A stretch of DNA of 23,092 nt from CAZYTO01 sp964650405 (GTDB lineage: Bacteria; Acidobacteriota; Thermoanaerobaculia; Gp7-AA8), in assembly GCA_964650405.1 (NCBI GenBank), contig CAZYTO010000056.1, forward strand, positions 1 to 23,092. Reading direction: 5' to 3'. The notes below the pieces were generated by a model. The model worked only from the letters and a program-made list of their open reading frames with translations, did not search any database and was not told where the DNA came from. Below are positions 1 to 9,019 of this stretch, piece after piece. Each line of letters starts with the position of its first letter. Position 1 is the first letter of the stretch. A program made the position numbers and the translations under genes.

Positions 1-523
1 CTTTGTCGTTGCCCGCGGCCTGGTAGAGCTTGAGGATGATGTTCTCGACATCCTCGCCGACGTAGCCGGCCTCGGTGAGGGTGGTGGCATCGGCGATGGT
101 GAAGGGCACCGACAGCATGCGGGCCAGGGTCTGCGCCAGCAGCGTCTTGCCGGTGCCGGTGGGGCCGATGAGGAGGATGTTCGACTTCTGCAGTTCGACG
201 TCCTGGCGCGAGTTGCGCTGGTGGTAGTCGATCCGCTTGTAGTGGTTGTAGACCGCCACGGCCAGGATCTTCTTGGCCCGTTCCTGGCCGATGACGTAGA
301 GGTCGAGGAACTCCTTGATCTCCTTCGGCTTGGGCAGCGAGCCTGCCCCCTCCAGCGTGCCCGGCTCGTCCTTGCGGTCCTCCGCGATGATGTCGAGACA
401 GATGTCGACACACTCGTCGCAGATGTACACCGTGGGGCCGGCGATCAGCTTTTTGACGTCGCGCTGGGACTTGTTGCAGAAGCTACAACGCAGGACGTCG
501 CCGCTGTTCCCCTTCTTCGACAT
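1..523 (-). CDS. clpX: ATP-dependent Clp protease ATP-binding subunit ClpX (partial, N-terminal 174 residues)
   Basis: ClpX is the AAA+ unfoldase that recognises tagged or unfolded cytosolic proteins and feeds them into the ClpP chamber. I translated the minus strand from the ATG at 521-523. The product starts MSKKGNSGDVLRCSFC and has the four-cysteine zinc-binding domain (C13, C16, C35, C38). The start of the AAA+ domain follows, with a Walker A motif GPTGTGKT at about residues 120-127 and the ClpX-typical stretch LTEAGYVGEDVEN. The gene runs off the left edge, so roughly the last 240 residues (Walker B, sensors, ClpP-binding loop) are not seen. An AAAAAGGA Shine-Dalgarno sequence lies about 10 bases before the start. 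clpP is upstream on the same strand after a 116-base gap, the usual clpP-clpX order. Identity is near certain. Confidence 0.97.
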   Translation of the reverse strand, partial: MSKKGNSGDVLRCSFCNKSQRDVKKLIAGPTVYICDECVDICLDIIAEDRKDEPGTLEGAGSLPKPKEIKEFLDLYVIGQERAKKILAVAVYNHYKRIDYHQRNSRQDVELQKSNILLIGPTGTGKTLLAQTLARMLSVPFTIADATTLTEAGYVGEDVENIILKLYQAAGNDK

Positions 524-639
524 GTCGAATTGGTCCTTTTTCTGGAGTGCCGTGAAGGATTTTCATCCCTCAGTTCAGCCCAAGTCAACTGACGGCTTGT
601 CTGGAGCATTCCAGCCGTCAGAGCGTCTAAATCCCTGCT

Positions 640-1227
640 TTACTCGCGCTTGGCGATGATCTGGTCCACCAGACCGTACTCCATGGCCTCGTTGGCCTGG
701 AGGATGTAGTCGCGGTCGGTGTCCTTGTCGATCTTCTCCAGCGGCTGCGAGGTGTGGTTGGCCAGGATCTGATTCAGGCGCGTCTTCATGCGCATGATGT
801 CCTTGGCGTGGATGTCGATCTCCACGGCCTGGCCGCCCAGTCCGTGCATGAGAGGCTGGTGGATGAGCACGCGCGAGTTCGGCAGCGCGTACCGCTTGCC
901 CTTCTTCCCGGCCGCGAGCAGCACCGCCGCCATCGAGGCCGCCTGGCCGATGCAGATGGTGGTGATGTCGGGCTTGACGAATTGCATGGTGTCGTAGATG
1001 GCCAGCCCCGCCGTGATCGACCCGCCGGGCGAGTTGATGTAGAGGGCGATGTCCTTCTCAGGGTTCTCCGCTTCGAGGAAAAGCATCTGGGCGATGATGA
1101 TGTTGGCCACCCAGTCGTCGATGGGCTGCCCGAGGAAGATGACGTTGTCCTTCAGCAGACGCGACCAGATGTCGTACGCGCGCTCGCCGCGGCTCGTCTG
1201 CTCAACGACCATCGGAACGTAAGCCAT
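640..1227 (-). CDS. clpP: ATP-dependent Clp protease proteolytic subunit ClpP
   Basis: ClpP is the cytosolic serine peptidase that forms a double-heptamer chamber and degrades proteins delivered by ClpX or ClpA. The 195-residue product has the normal family length. The catalytic triad is visible: Ser98 in GQAASMAA, His123 in VLIHQP and Asp173 in DKDTDRD. The oxyanion-loop sequence INSPGGSITAG is also intact. The chosen start, MAYVPMVVEQTSRGERAYDIWSRLL, matches the family N-terminus, and an AAGGAG Shine-Dalgarno sequence sits about 10 bases upstream. clpX follows on the same strand. Trigger factor (tig), which often precedes clpP, is absent; the upstream gene is a divergent DedA homologue. The triad shows an active protease of the ordinary type. 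Confidence 0.98.
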   Translation of the reverse strand: MAYVPMVVEQTSRGERAYDIWSRLLKDNVIFLGQPIDDWVANIIIAQMLFLEAENPEKDIALYINSPGGSITAGLAIYDTMQFVKPDITTICIGQAASMAAVLLAAGKKGKRYALPNSRVLIHQPLMHGLGGQAVEIDIHAKDIMRMKTRLNQILANHTSQPLEKIDKDTDRDYILQANEAMEYGLVDQIIAKRE

Positions 1228-1327
1228 GAATTCGATTCTCCTTCGTACCGGCGTGCAGGATACCAGCGAGGGACGAACGGGAACCTAGCCGAACGGGGAG
1301 GTGGGCGGCCGCCCGCCCAACCACCCA

Positions 1328-1402
1328 GTGCCGAGTGCCGAGTGCTGAGTGCCGAGTGCTACTCCCCGCCTCCCGCTCGCCGCTCGCCGCACACCGCTCG
1401 CC
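1328..1402. repeat. Two short heptad arrays upstream of the DedA gene
   Basis: Bases 1328-1360 hold about four or five degenerate copies of a 7-bp unit GCCGAGT (one reads GCTGAGT). After a short C-rich stretch, bases 1374-1401 hold four units of CGCTCGC with one variant, CGCACAC. The gap 1228-1426 between clpP and the divergent DedA gene contains nothing else recognisable except a GC-rich palindrome around 1300-1320. The same GCCGAGT unit recurs near 7221, 11037 and 19046, and GGCGAGC-type heptads recur near 12149 and 22920. The array is not coding: it would otherwise form an unlikely N-terminal extension of the DedA frame. Confidence 0.8.
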
Positions 1403-1410
1403 CGTTCATG

Positions 1411-1416
1411 TACCAT
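1411..1416 (+). promoter_or_regulatory. Candidate -10 element for a leaderless DedA transcript
   Basis: TACCAT lies 10 bases before the ATG at 1427 and no Shine-Dalgarno sequence is present in between. It fits a TANNNT -10 hexamer whose transcript would begin at or just before the start codon. No convincing -35 is visible. This is inference from spacing. Confidence 0.35.
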
Positions 1417-1426
1417 TCGCCGCCCG

Positions 1427-2092
1427 ATGGAACAGACCATTCATCACCTGCTGGCCGCCTGGATGCAGTTCGTCCTCGACTGGGGCTATCTCGGCATCTT
1501 CGTCATGATGGTGTTCGAGTCGACGGCCGTGCCCATTCCCGCCGAGGTGGTCATTCCGCCGGCGGCGTACTGGGCGGCGCAGGGAAAGCTCAACATCGCC
1601 GGGGTCGTGCTGGCGGCGACGGCGGGAGGCTGGGTCGGTTCGGCGATCAGCTACTGGATCGCCGGGAAGCTCGGCCGGCCGCTCGTCACGCGCTACGGCA
1701 AGTACGTGTTCCTCAAACCGGCCAAGATCGAGGCAACCGATCGCTGGTTCGACACTTACGGGGCCGGCGGGATCTTCGTGGCGCGCCTCCTCCCCGTCAT
1801 CCGCCATCTCATCTCCATCCCGGCCGGCCTGTTCCGGATGAACTTCCGGAAGTTCTCGCTCATGACGATCCTCGGTGCAGGCATCTTCTGCGCCGCGCTT
1901 GCGTGGTTCGGCATGCAGGTCCTCGGCGATCAGCCCGCGCTCATGCACGACCCCGGAGCCATGGTCACGGTGCTCAAGGCCAAGTCGCACTACCTCATCG
2001 GCTTCGCCGTCGTCATCGGCTCGCTTTACTGGTTGATGACGTGGATGAAGAAGCGGGCTTCCGCCGAAAGGCTGGACGGCAAGCAAGGCTGA
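1427..2092 (+). CDS. DedA family (SNARE-associated / VTT domain) integral membrane protein
   Basis: DedA proteins are inner-membrane proteins linked to lipid flipping or recycling and to envelope and proton-motive-force homeostasis. The product is about 221 residues. Diagnostic features are the N-terminal FESTAVPIPAEVVIPPAA block (acidic residue plus P-x-P-x-E re-entrant loop) and the later FVARLLPVIRHLISIPAG block, with the F-x-R-x-x-P-x-x-R signature followed by AG and a basic amphipathic turn. Hydrophobic stretches around residues 50-75, 145-165 and 185-205 fit membrane segments. A longer frame opens at 1349, but its extra 26 residues come from intergenic repeat DNA, so I use MEQTIHHLL at 1427. 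There is no Shine-Dalgarno sequence. The substrate cannot be told from sequence. The gene is divergent from clpP and convergent with proC. Confidence 0.9.
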   Translation: MEQTIHHLLAAWMQFVLDWGYLGIFVMMVFESTAVPIPAEVVIPPAAYWAAQGKLNIAGVVLAATAGGWVGSAISYWIAGKLGRPLVTRYGKYVFLKPAKIEATDRWFDTYGAGGIFVARLLPVIRHLISIPAGLFRMNFRKFSLMTILGAGIFCAALAWFGMQVLGDQPALMHDPGAMVTVLKAKSHYLIGFAVVIGSLYWLMTWMKKRASAERLDGKQG

Positions 2093-2126
2093 CGTCGCAC
2101 GCCGCGGAGGCGCCACAGGCCGTGAT

Positions 2127-2948
2127 TCACGCCTTTTTCAGCATCGCTTCGCCCAGCTCGCGCGAGCGCTTGGTCGCCGCTTCGACGGCATTGATCAGCG
2201 TCGTCCGCAGGCCGCCGTGCTCCAGCGTGTGCAGGCCGGTGATGGCCGTGCCGCCCGGTGACGTCACCATGTCCTTCAGCTTGCCGGGATGTTCGCTCGT
2301 CTCGAGCAGCAGTTTGGCCGATCCGAGTAGCGTCTGCGCGGCCAGGAGCTGCGCGGTGCGGCGCGACAGGCCGACCTTCACGCCCGCGTCGCTGAGCGCC
2401 TCGAGGATCAGGAAGACGTAGGCCGGGCCGCTGCCGGAGAGCCCGGTGATGGCGTCGAGCTGCGACTCCTCGACGACGACGGTGATGCCGATGGCGTCGA
2501 AGATCCGCCTGGCCTCGGCCAGGTCGGACTCGCGCGCGTGCTCGCCTCCGGCGATGGCCGTTGCCGCGGCGTCGACGAGAGCAGGTGTGTTCGGCATGGC
2601 CCGGACGACGCGCGTGCCCGCGGCGAGCCGCGACTGGATCGCGGCCACCGGCACACCGGCAGCAATGGAGATGACCAGCGACTCGCGGTCGAGCGACTCG
2701 GCCACCTCGTCGAGCACGCGTCCGAGGATCTGCGGCTTCACGGACAGGACGACGATGCGCGCCGCAGCCGCGTCACGGTTCGACGACGTGGCGTGGATGC
2801 CGTACGCATGCCCCAGCTCTCGGACCCGCTCCTCCCGCGGCGCGGAGGCGATCACCTCATCCGCCGCGAAGACGTGGCCGTGCAGCAGGCCGCGAATCAT
2901 CGCCTCCGCCATGTTGCCCGTGCCGATGAACCCAATCTGGTTGATCAT
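2127..2948 (-). CDS. proC: Pyrroline-5-carboxylate reductase (ProC)
   Basis: ProC catalyses the last step of proline synthesis, NAD(P)H-dependent reduction of 1-pyrroline-5-carboxylate to L-proline in the cytosol. The 273-residue product has normal family length. It begins with the Rossmann dinucleotide motif GFIGTGNMAEAM (residues 6-17). It carries SVKPQ and RAMPNTPALV in the middle, and ends with the family signature around SGSGPAYVF and PGGTAITGLHTLEHGG. The frame is open 78 codons further upstream, but that part overlaps secA and is low-complexity Arg/Ser. The ATG at 2948 gives the canonical MINQIGFIGTGNM start. It begins 13 bases after the secA stop, so it is probably co-transcribed with secA. 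Confidence 0.96.
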   Translation of the reverse strand: MINQIGFIGTGNMAEAMIRGLLHGHVFAADEVIASAPREERVRELGHAYGIHATSSNRDAAAARIVVLSVKPQILGRVLDEVAESLDRESLVISIAAGVPVAAIQSRLAAGTRVVRAMPNTPALVDAAATAIAGGEHARESDLAEARRIFDAIGITVVVEESQLDAITGLSGSGPAYVFLILEALSDAGVKVGLSRRTAQLLAAQTLLGSAKLLLETSEHPGKLKDMVTSPGGTAITGLHTLEHGGLRTTLINAVEAATKRSRELGEAMLKKA

Positions 2949-2961
2949 GAATCCACAGCGT

Positions 2962-5721
<2,760 letters not shown>

Positions 5722-5773
5722 GGTTCTTTCTCCGTGCACAGCAACAACGAAACCGGGTTTCGGCGAGACGGTT

Positions 5774-6034
5774 TCAGCAGTTGCGTGACGGGGCACGCGG
5801 CGACGACGCTCCGGTCAGGGGAACGTCACTGCGGCGGGTGAGGAGGGTGACCTGTCGCCAGGCCGGACGCGGCGCACGCACCCGGCTGGACAGCAGCACC
5901 CGGGCTGCAGCCGCCTGACGCTTGACGCGCGCCTCGCTCGCATGCGCCACGGCAAACGCCGGCCGCGCGGCGGGTACATCCGCCACGCCGGTCAGGGCGC
6001 CGAAGGCGATGGCAAGGAGAAGGTAGAGACTCAT
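5774..6034 (-). CDS. Small hypothetical protein with N-terminal hydrophobic segment
   Basis: I do not recognise this 86-residue product. It begins MSLYLLLAIAFGALTGVADV, a hydrophobic stretch that could be a signal peptide or membrane anchor, then continues as an Arg- and Ala-rich tail without known motifs (about 15 arginines in 60 residues). The start chosen at 6034 is the internal Met before the hydrophobic segment; the frame is open to 6217 but would then run through a long inverted repeat. The gene ends 52 bases before secA on the same strand. No strong Shine-Dalgarno sequence is visible. High GC content easily creates chance Arg/Ala-rich frames, so this may not be a real gene. Confidence 0.35.
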   Translation of the reverse strand: MSLYLLLAIAFGALTGVADVPAARPAFAVAHASEARVKRQAAAARVLLSSRVRAPRPAWRQVTLLTRRSDVPLTGASSPRAPSRNC

Positions 6035-6092
6035 ACGGCGAACGACAAGCCTATCGGAACGGGGAAGGGGGGCGCAACAATCCCGCGCGATG

Positions 6093-6231
6093 AATCCTGA
6101 GCGCGGGCGGGTGGTTGGGTGGGAGCGAAGGATCAAAGCGCTGCAAACCGGGATGTGTCGATGTCTCCGCTTCTCGGCACGCCTCGCTTTGATCCTTCGC
6201 TCCCGCCCAACCGCCACCCCCGCTCAGGATT
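6093..6231. repeat. Long imperfect inverted repeat (about 47-bp arms, 44-base loop)
   Basis: The left arm at 6093-6140 and the right arm at 6185-6231 are reverse complements. AATCCTGAGCG is shared at the outer end and GGAGCGAAGGATCAAAGCG at the inner end, with a few mismatches and one single-base gap in the G-rich middle. The arms enclose a 44-base loop. The right arm abuts the stop codon of the M50 protease gene (stop at 6232 on the minus strand), so in RNA it would form a very stable hairpin just after that gene. It could act as a terminator, an mRNA 3' stabiliser or a non-autonomous repeat element. The G-rich arm part resembles the palindromic stretch at 1298-1326. Confidence 0.85.
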
Positions 6232-7083
6232 TCACCCCAGCCGATGCAGCGCCGTCAGCGTCGTATACGTCTGGTGCCCGAGGAAGATCACCAGGGAGAA
6301 GTAGGCTGCGGCCACGAAGGCACGCTGGGAGAGGGTGATCTCGTAGAAGTGTTTGTCCTCGTGCTCGCGGAGGATCGAGGCGTAGACCTGGAAGGCGATG
6401 AGGAGGACGACCAGGACGAGGAGGAGGTTCGGCTGGCGTATCACCTTATAGAGGAGCAGCCCGCCGCCGATCACCCACATCCACTTGGTGATGGCTGCTG
6501 AGATCTTGCCGCCGTCGAGCATGCCCACCGGGAGGAGGTTGATCAGGTTGAGAAGGAAGCCGACGCCGGCGATCTGCAGCCAGAGCTGTGCACCCGTCCA
6601 CTTGTGGATCTGCAGGGAGATCAGGGCCGCGAACGTTCCGGCCAGCGGTCCGGCCAGGCCGATCATGGCGTCGTCGTAGACGCTGCGGGGCTGGTCCTTC
6701 AGCGTCACCGCCCCTCCGATGAACGGGATGAACACCATTACCCCCGCCCGCAGCCCCTTGCGCCGGATGACCACCGCATGCCCGAGCTCGTGGACGAAGG
6801 TGATGATCACGAGGGCAAAGGCGAACGTCCACGGCGTCTTCGTGGCCCAGACAGCGACGCTGACGAGCATCGAGCCGCCGGCCACGGCGTACTGCACGGC
6901 ACCGAATCCCTCGAACGGATTGACGGCGAAGTTGCGGAGATAGTCGATGACGACGAACGCCACCGCCTTGACCTTCAGCGCCAGCATGCCGAGGGTCAGG
7001 AGGAGGCCCGAAAGGAAGCGCGACCGCGGCCGCCGCTTCGGCGGGGTCGCCGGGCCCACACGCGCATGTTCTGTCGACGCCAT
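6232..7083 (-). CDS. M50 family (site-2-protease-like) membrane zinc metalloprotease
   Basis: Members of this family cleave substrates within the membrane and often activate transcription factors or process signal remnants. The 283-residue product has the zinc-binding HELGH motif at residues 98-102 inside a hydrophobic helix. The second motif, NLLPVGMLDGGKI, has Asp190 as the third metal ligand, matching the N-x-x-P-x-x-x-LDGG pattern. Several hydrophobic segments surround these (about 24-48, 66-80, 84-108, 140-158, 168-185 and further ones near the C-terminus). No PDZ or CBS domain is visible, so it is a minimal S2P-like protein similar to those annotated 'site-2 protease family protein'. 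The start MASTEHARVG is the first available. A TACAAA hexamer sits 6 bases before it with no Shine-Dalgarno sequence. Its substrate is unknown, and the neighbouring genes give no clue. Confidence 0.9.
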   Translation of the reverse strand: MASTEHARVGPATPPKRRPRSRFLSGLLLTLGMLALKVKAVAFVVIDYLRNFAVNPFEGFGAVQYAVAGGSMLVSVAVWATKTPWTFAFALVIITFVHELGHAVVIRRKGLRAGVMVFIPFIGGAVTLKDQPRSVYDDAMIGLAGPLAGTFAALISLQIHKWTGAQLWLQIAGVGFLLNLINLLPVGMLDGGKISAAITKWMWVIGGGLLLYKVIRQPNLLLVLVVLLIAFQVYASILREHEDKHFYEITLSQRAFVAAAYFSLVIFLGHQTYTTLTALHRLG

Positions 7084-7089
7084 CGGGGG

Positions 7090-7095
7090 TTTGTA
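7090..7095 (-). promoter_or_regulatory. Candidate -10-like hexamer upstream of the M50 gene
   Basis: On the minus strand TACAAA is separated from the ATG at 7083 by CCCCCG, with no ribosome binding site. The spacing is the same as for the propeller and crotonase genes, although the last base is not the usual T. A small dyad, TGGCG and CGCCA, around 7096-7113 overlaps the region and might be an operator. Weak evidence. Confidence 0.25.
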
Positions 7096-7220
7096 GTGGC
7101 GCGTTACAACGCCATTTCCTCAGTCAAATTTCCAGAAGAGCGCCTGGTGCTGAATGCCCGGTGCCGGGACATGGAGAAGGCTTCCGCTTCATCCAAACGG
7201 CACACATCGGCAATTTGCCG

Positions 7221-7250
7221 ACTCGGCACTCCGCACTCGGCCCTCGGCAC
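7221..7250. repeat. Degenerate ACTCGGC heptad array
   Basis: About four degenerate copies of the heptad ACTCGGC (the complement of GCCGAGT) occupy the end of the divergent gap between the M50 gene and the phosphatase-superfamily gene. Only one orientation is present here, so no hairpin forms, unlike the copies near 11037 and 19046. The rest of the gap 7084-7264 shows only the weak promoter-like hexamers listed separately. Confidence 0.7.
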
Positions 7251-7256
7251 TATCAT
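7251..7256 (+). promoter_or_regulatory. Candidate -10 element for a leaderless transcript starting at GTG 7265
   Basis: TATCAT lies 8 bases before the GTG start at 7265 with no Shine-Dalgarno sequence between them. It directly follows the ACTCGGC heptad array, which would then occupy the -35 region. Confidence 0.35.
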
Positions 7257-7264
7257 TCCCCTCC

Positions 7265-8887
7265 GTGTCGGTCGACGACCTCCGCAGTCAGCTCCGCGAG
7301 CGCGGCTATCTCTCCCACGGGATCGAGCGCTGGTTCGCGCTCGATCCATGGAGCTCGCGGGCGTTCTGGCTGGAGCTGGCTACCGTGGCCGCCAAGGCCT
7401 CTCTCCTGATCGCGCTCTTCGCGGTCCTGCCCGTCGTCACCGTTATGCTCTTTCGGAACCATCCCCTCTCGGCAGCCGAAACGCTGCTCATCACAGTGCT
7501 CTACGGTGCAGCGGCCTGTTTCGTTCTATTTGCCCTGCTGATCGTCATCGCCCTCTTTCTCCGTCTTCGCCCCAGCCTTGCCATTGATACGCCACGAGCG
7601 CTCCTCGGCATCTCCTTCGCCACGAGCGCGCTTCCGGCAGCGGCCATCACCTTCTGGTGGTACCGGTTCGACGCCCCCTCTTCCTGGCCGGAGCTGCTGC
7701 TCGGCCTGGCCCTGATGGTGGCCTTCTTCCTCTTTGCCAGCGTGGCCGTCTCCGCCACGCTGTTGTCGTTTTCGATCTATGAGCTCCGCCGCGTCCCGGC
7801 CATTCACCAGCGCCCGCGAACCGTGCCCATGACCATGGCGGCGGCGTTCCTCATCGCCGCACTCTTCCTCCCCGCCTACGCCGGCCAGGAAAAACATGCC
7901 GATGAGCCGCCCATCCAGGTCGTCACGACCCCGACGACGGCCCGGGTCGCTCTCATCGCCGTCGACGGACTGACCTTCGACATCCTTCATGCCCGCCCCG
8001 ACCTCGCCTTTCCCACTGTTTACGGAACGGCCTCCCTCCGCGGCGGCTCCACGACGGAGCGGTGGGCTTCGCTCGGTACCGGGGTCAAGACCACCCTCCA
8101 CGGCGTCCGCGCCCTCGAAGGGGTGCGCCTTCGCGGCGGCCGGCACCTCCTGCAGGCGGTCTCGCACGCCGACGTCGTGCTGCTGGACCTGGCCGAGTCG
8201 CTCCACCTCGCCCGACGCGAGCCGTTGCCGCCCACCGTGCGGCGGCGGCACTTCGTCTGGGAGCTGTTCGCCGATCGCGGCCTGCCCAGCGTGGCCGTGA
8301 ACTGGTGGACCTCGGACGACCTCCAGGCAGGCGCGCTGGATTCCGTCGGCCAGACGACGATCTTCACCTCCGCCGGCGCAGGCGGCGGTTCGCCGGAAAC
8401 GATCGCCCTCCGTGTCGACCACACCGCCACGGAGCGCTTCCTCCGTGCCGTGGACCGCGAGCATCCCCGATTCGCGACGCTCTACCTTCCCGCCCTCGAC
8501 GTGGTGCTGAACCGTCTGGCCATCGATCCCTCCACGAAGCTGACAGCTTCGGTGCGCGCGCTCGACGGTCTCAAGGCCGCCGTCGAAGCCGTCCGCGCTC
8601 GCGGCTACGACGTCGTGGTCGCCGGGATGCCAGGCGACGCCCAGAACGGCCAGGCGGTCATCGCTGCGACATTCCCTCTCCGCGCCACGACGACTCCCTT
8701 CGACGTCGCTCCGACACTCTGCGCGCTCCTGGGCTTCCCGCCGTCGAATGAGATGTCCGGCCGCACGCTGGCCGGCACCGAACCGCCTCGCATCGCCTCC
8801 TACGGCCCCCGTGCGACGAAATCCGCGTCGAACAAGGTCAACGAGGAGTACTACGAGAATCTCCGCTCCCTGGGATACATCAGATAA
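7265..8887 (+). CDS. Membrane-anchored alkaline phosphatase superfamily (phosphodiesterase/sulfatase-like) protein, probably catalytically degenerate
   Basis: The 540-residue product has five predicted membrane segments (about 38-64, 72-99, 111-131, 143-169, 188-206) followed by a soluble domain. The domain starts with VALIAVDGLTFDIL (Asp234), like the first metal-binding strand of type I phosphodiesterases. It also has SLGTGVKTTLHGV, and FDVAPTLCALLGFPPSNEMSGRTL, which is the usual closing motif of the superfamily. The tail EEYYENLRSLGYIR is also common in these proteins. The expected aspartate-histidine pairs look changed: the 'D-x-x-x-H' position reads LDVVLNRL and the usual 'SDHG' motif reads GMPGD. 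This suggests a protein that binds rather than hydrolyses, or a divergent enzyme. The GTG at 7265 is preferred because upstream codons lie in repeat DNA. Confidence 0.75.
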   Translation: MSVDDLRSQLRERGYLSHGIERWFALDPWSSRAFWLELATVAAKASLLIALFAVLPVVTVMLFRNHPLSAAETLLITVLYGAAACFVLFALLIVIALFLRLRPSLAIDTPRALLGISFATSALPAAAITFWWYRFDAPSSWPELLLGLALMVAFFLFASVAVSATLLSFSIYELRRVPAIHQRPRTVPMTMAAAFLIAALFLPAYAGQEKHADEPPIQVVTTPTTARVALIAVDGLTFDILHARPDLAFPTVYGTASLRGGSTTERWASLGTGVKTTLHGVRALEGVRLRGGRHLLQAVSHADVVLLDLAESLHLARREPLPPTVRRRHFVWELFADRGLPSVAVNWWTSDDLQAGALDSVGQTTIFTSAGAGGGSPETIALRVDHTATERFLRAVDREHPRFATLYLPALDVVLNRLAIDPSTKLTASVRALDGLKAAVEAVRARGYDVVVAGMPGDAQNGQAVIAATFPLRATTTPFDVAPTLCALLGFPPSNEMSGRTLAGTEPPRIASYGPRATKSASNKVNEEYYENLRSLGYIR

Positions 8888-8892
8888 AGGCT

Positions 8893-9005
8893 AGGCTGAA
8901 AGAGGAAAAGGCTGAAAGGCTGAAAGGCTGAAAGGCAAACTGAGCTCACTGGGGCAGCACGGGCTTCCCTTTCAGCCTTCCAGCCTTTCAACCTTTCAGC
9001 CTTTC
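8893..9005. repeat. Head-to-head GGCTGAAA array forming a long hairpin
   Basis: The left arm at 8893-8935 is built of the octad GGCTGAAA repeated four to five times. The right arm at 8967-9005 is the reverse complement, TTTCAGCC-type copies with one or two changed bases. A loop of about 30 bases separates them. The hairpin starts 5 bases after the stop of the phosphatase-superfamily gene and ends just before the AAAGGA ribosome site of the S9 peptidase. It could terminate the first gene or form a 5' leader structure for the second. A near-identical element with a similar loop lies at 23020-23092. Confidence 0.9.
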
Positions 9006-9019
9006 TTGAAAGGATCGCA

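Noticed and set aside
754..2421. Plus-strand frame of 555 codons covering clpP antisense and DedA in another frame
   Set aside because: It overlaps two confidently identified genes and reads through a heptad repeat array. No domain is recognisable.
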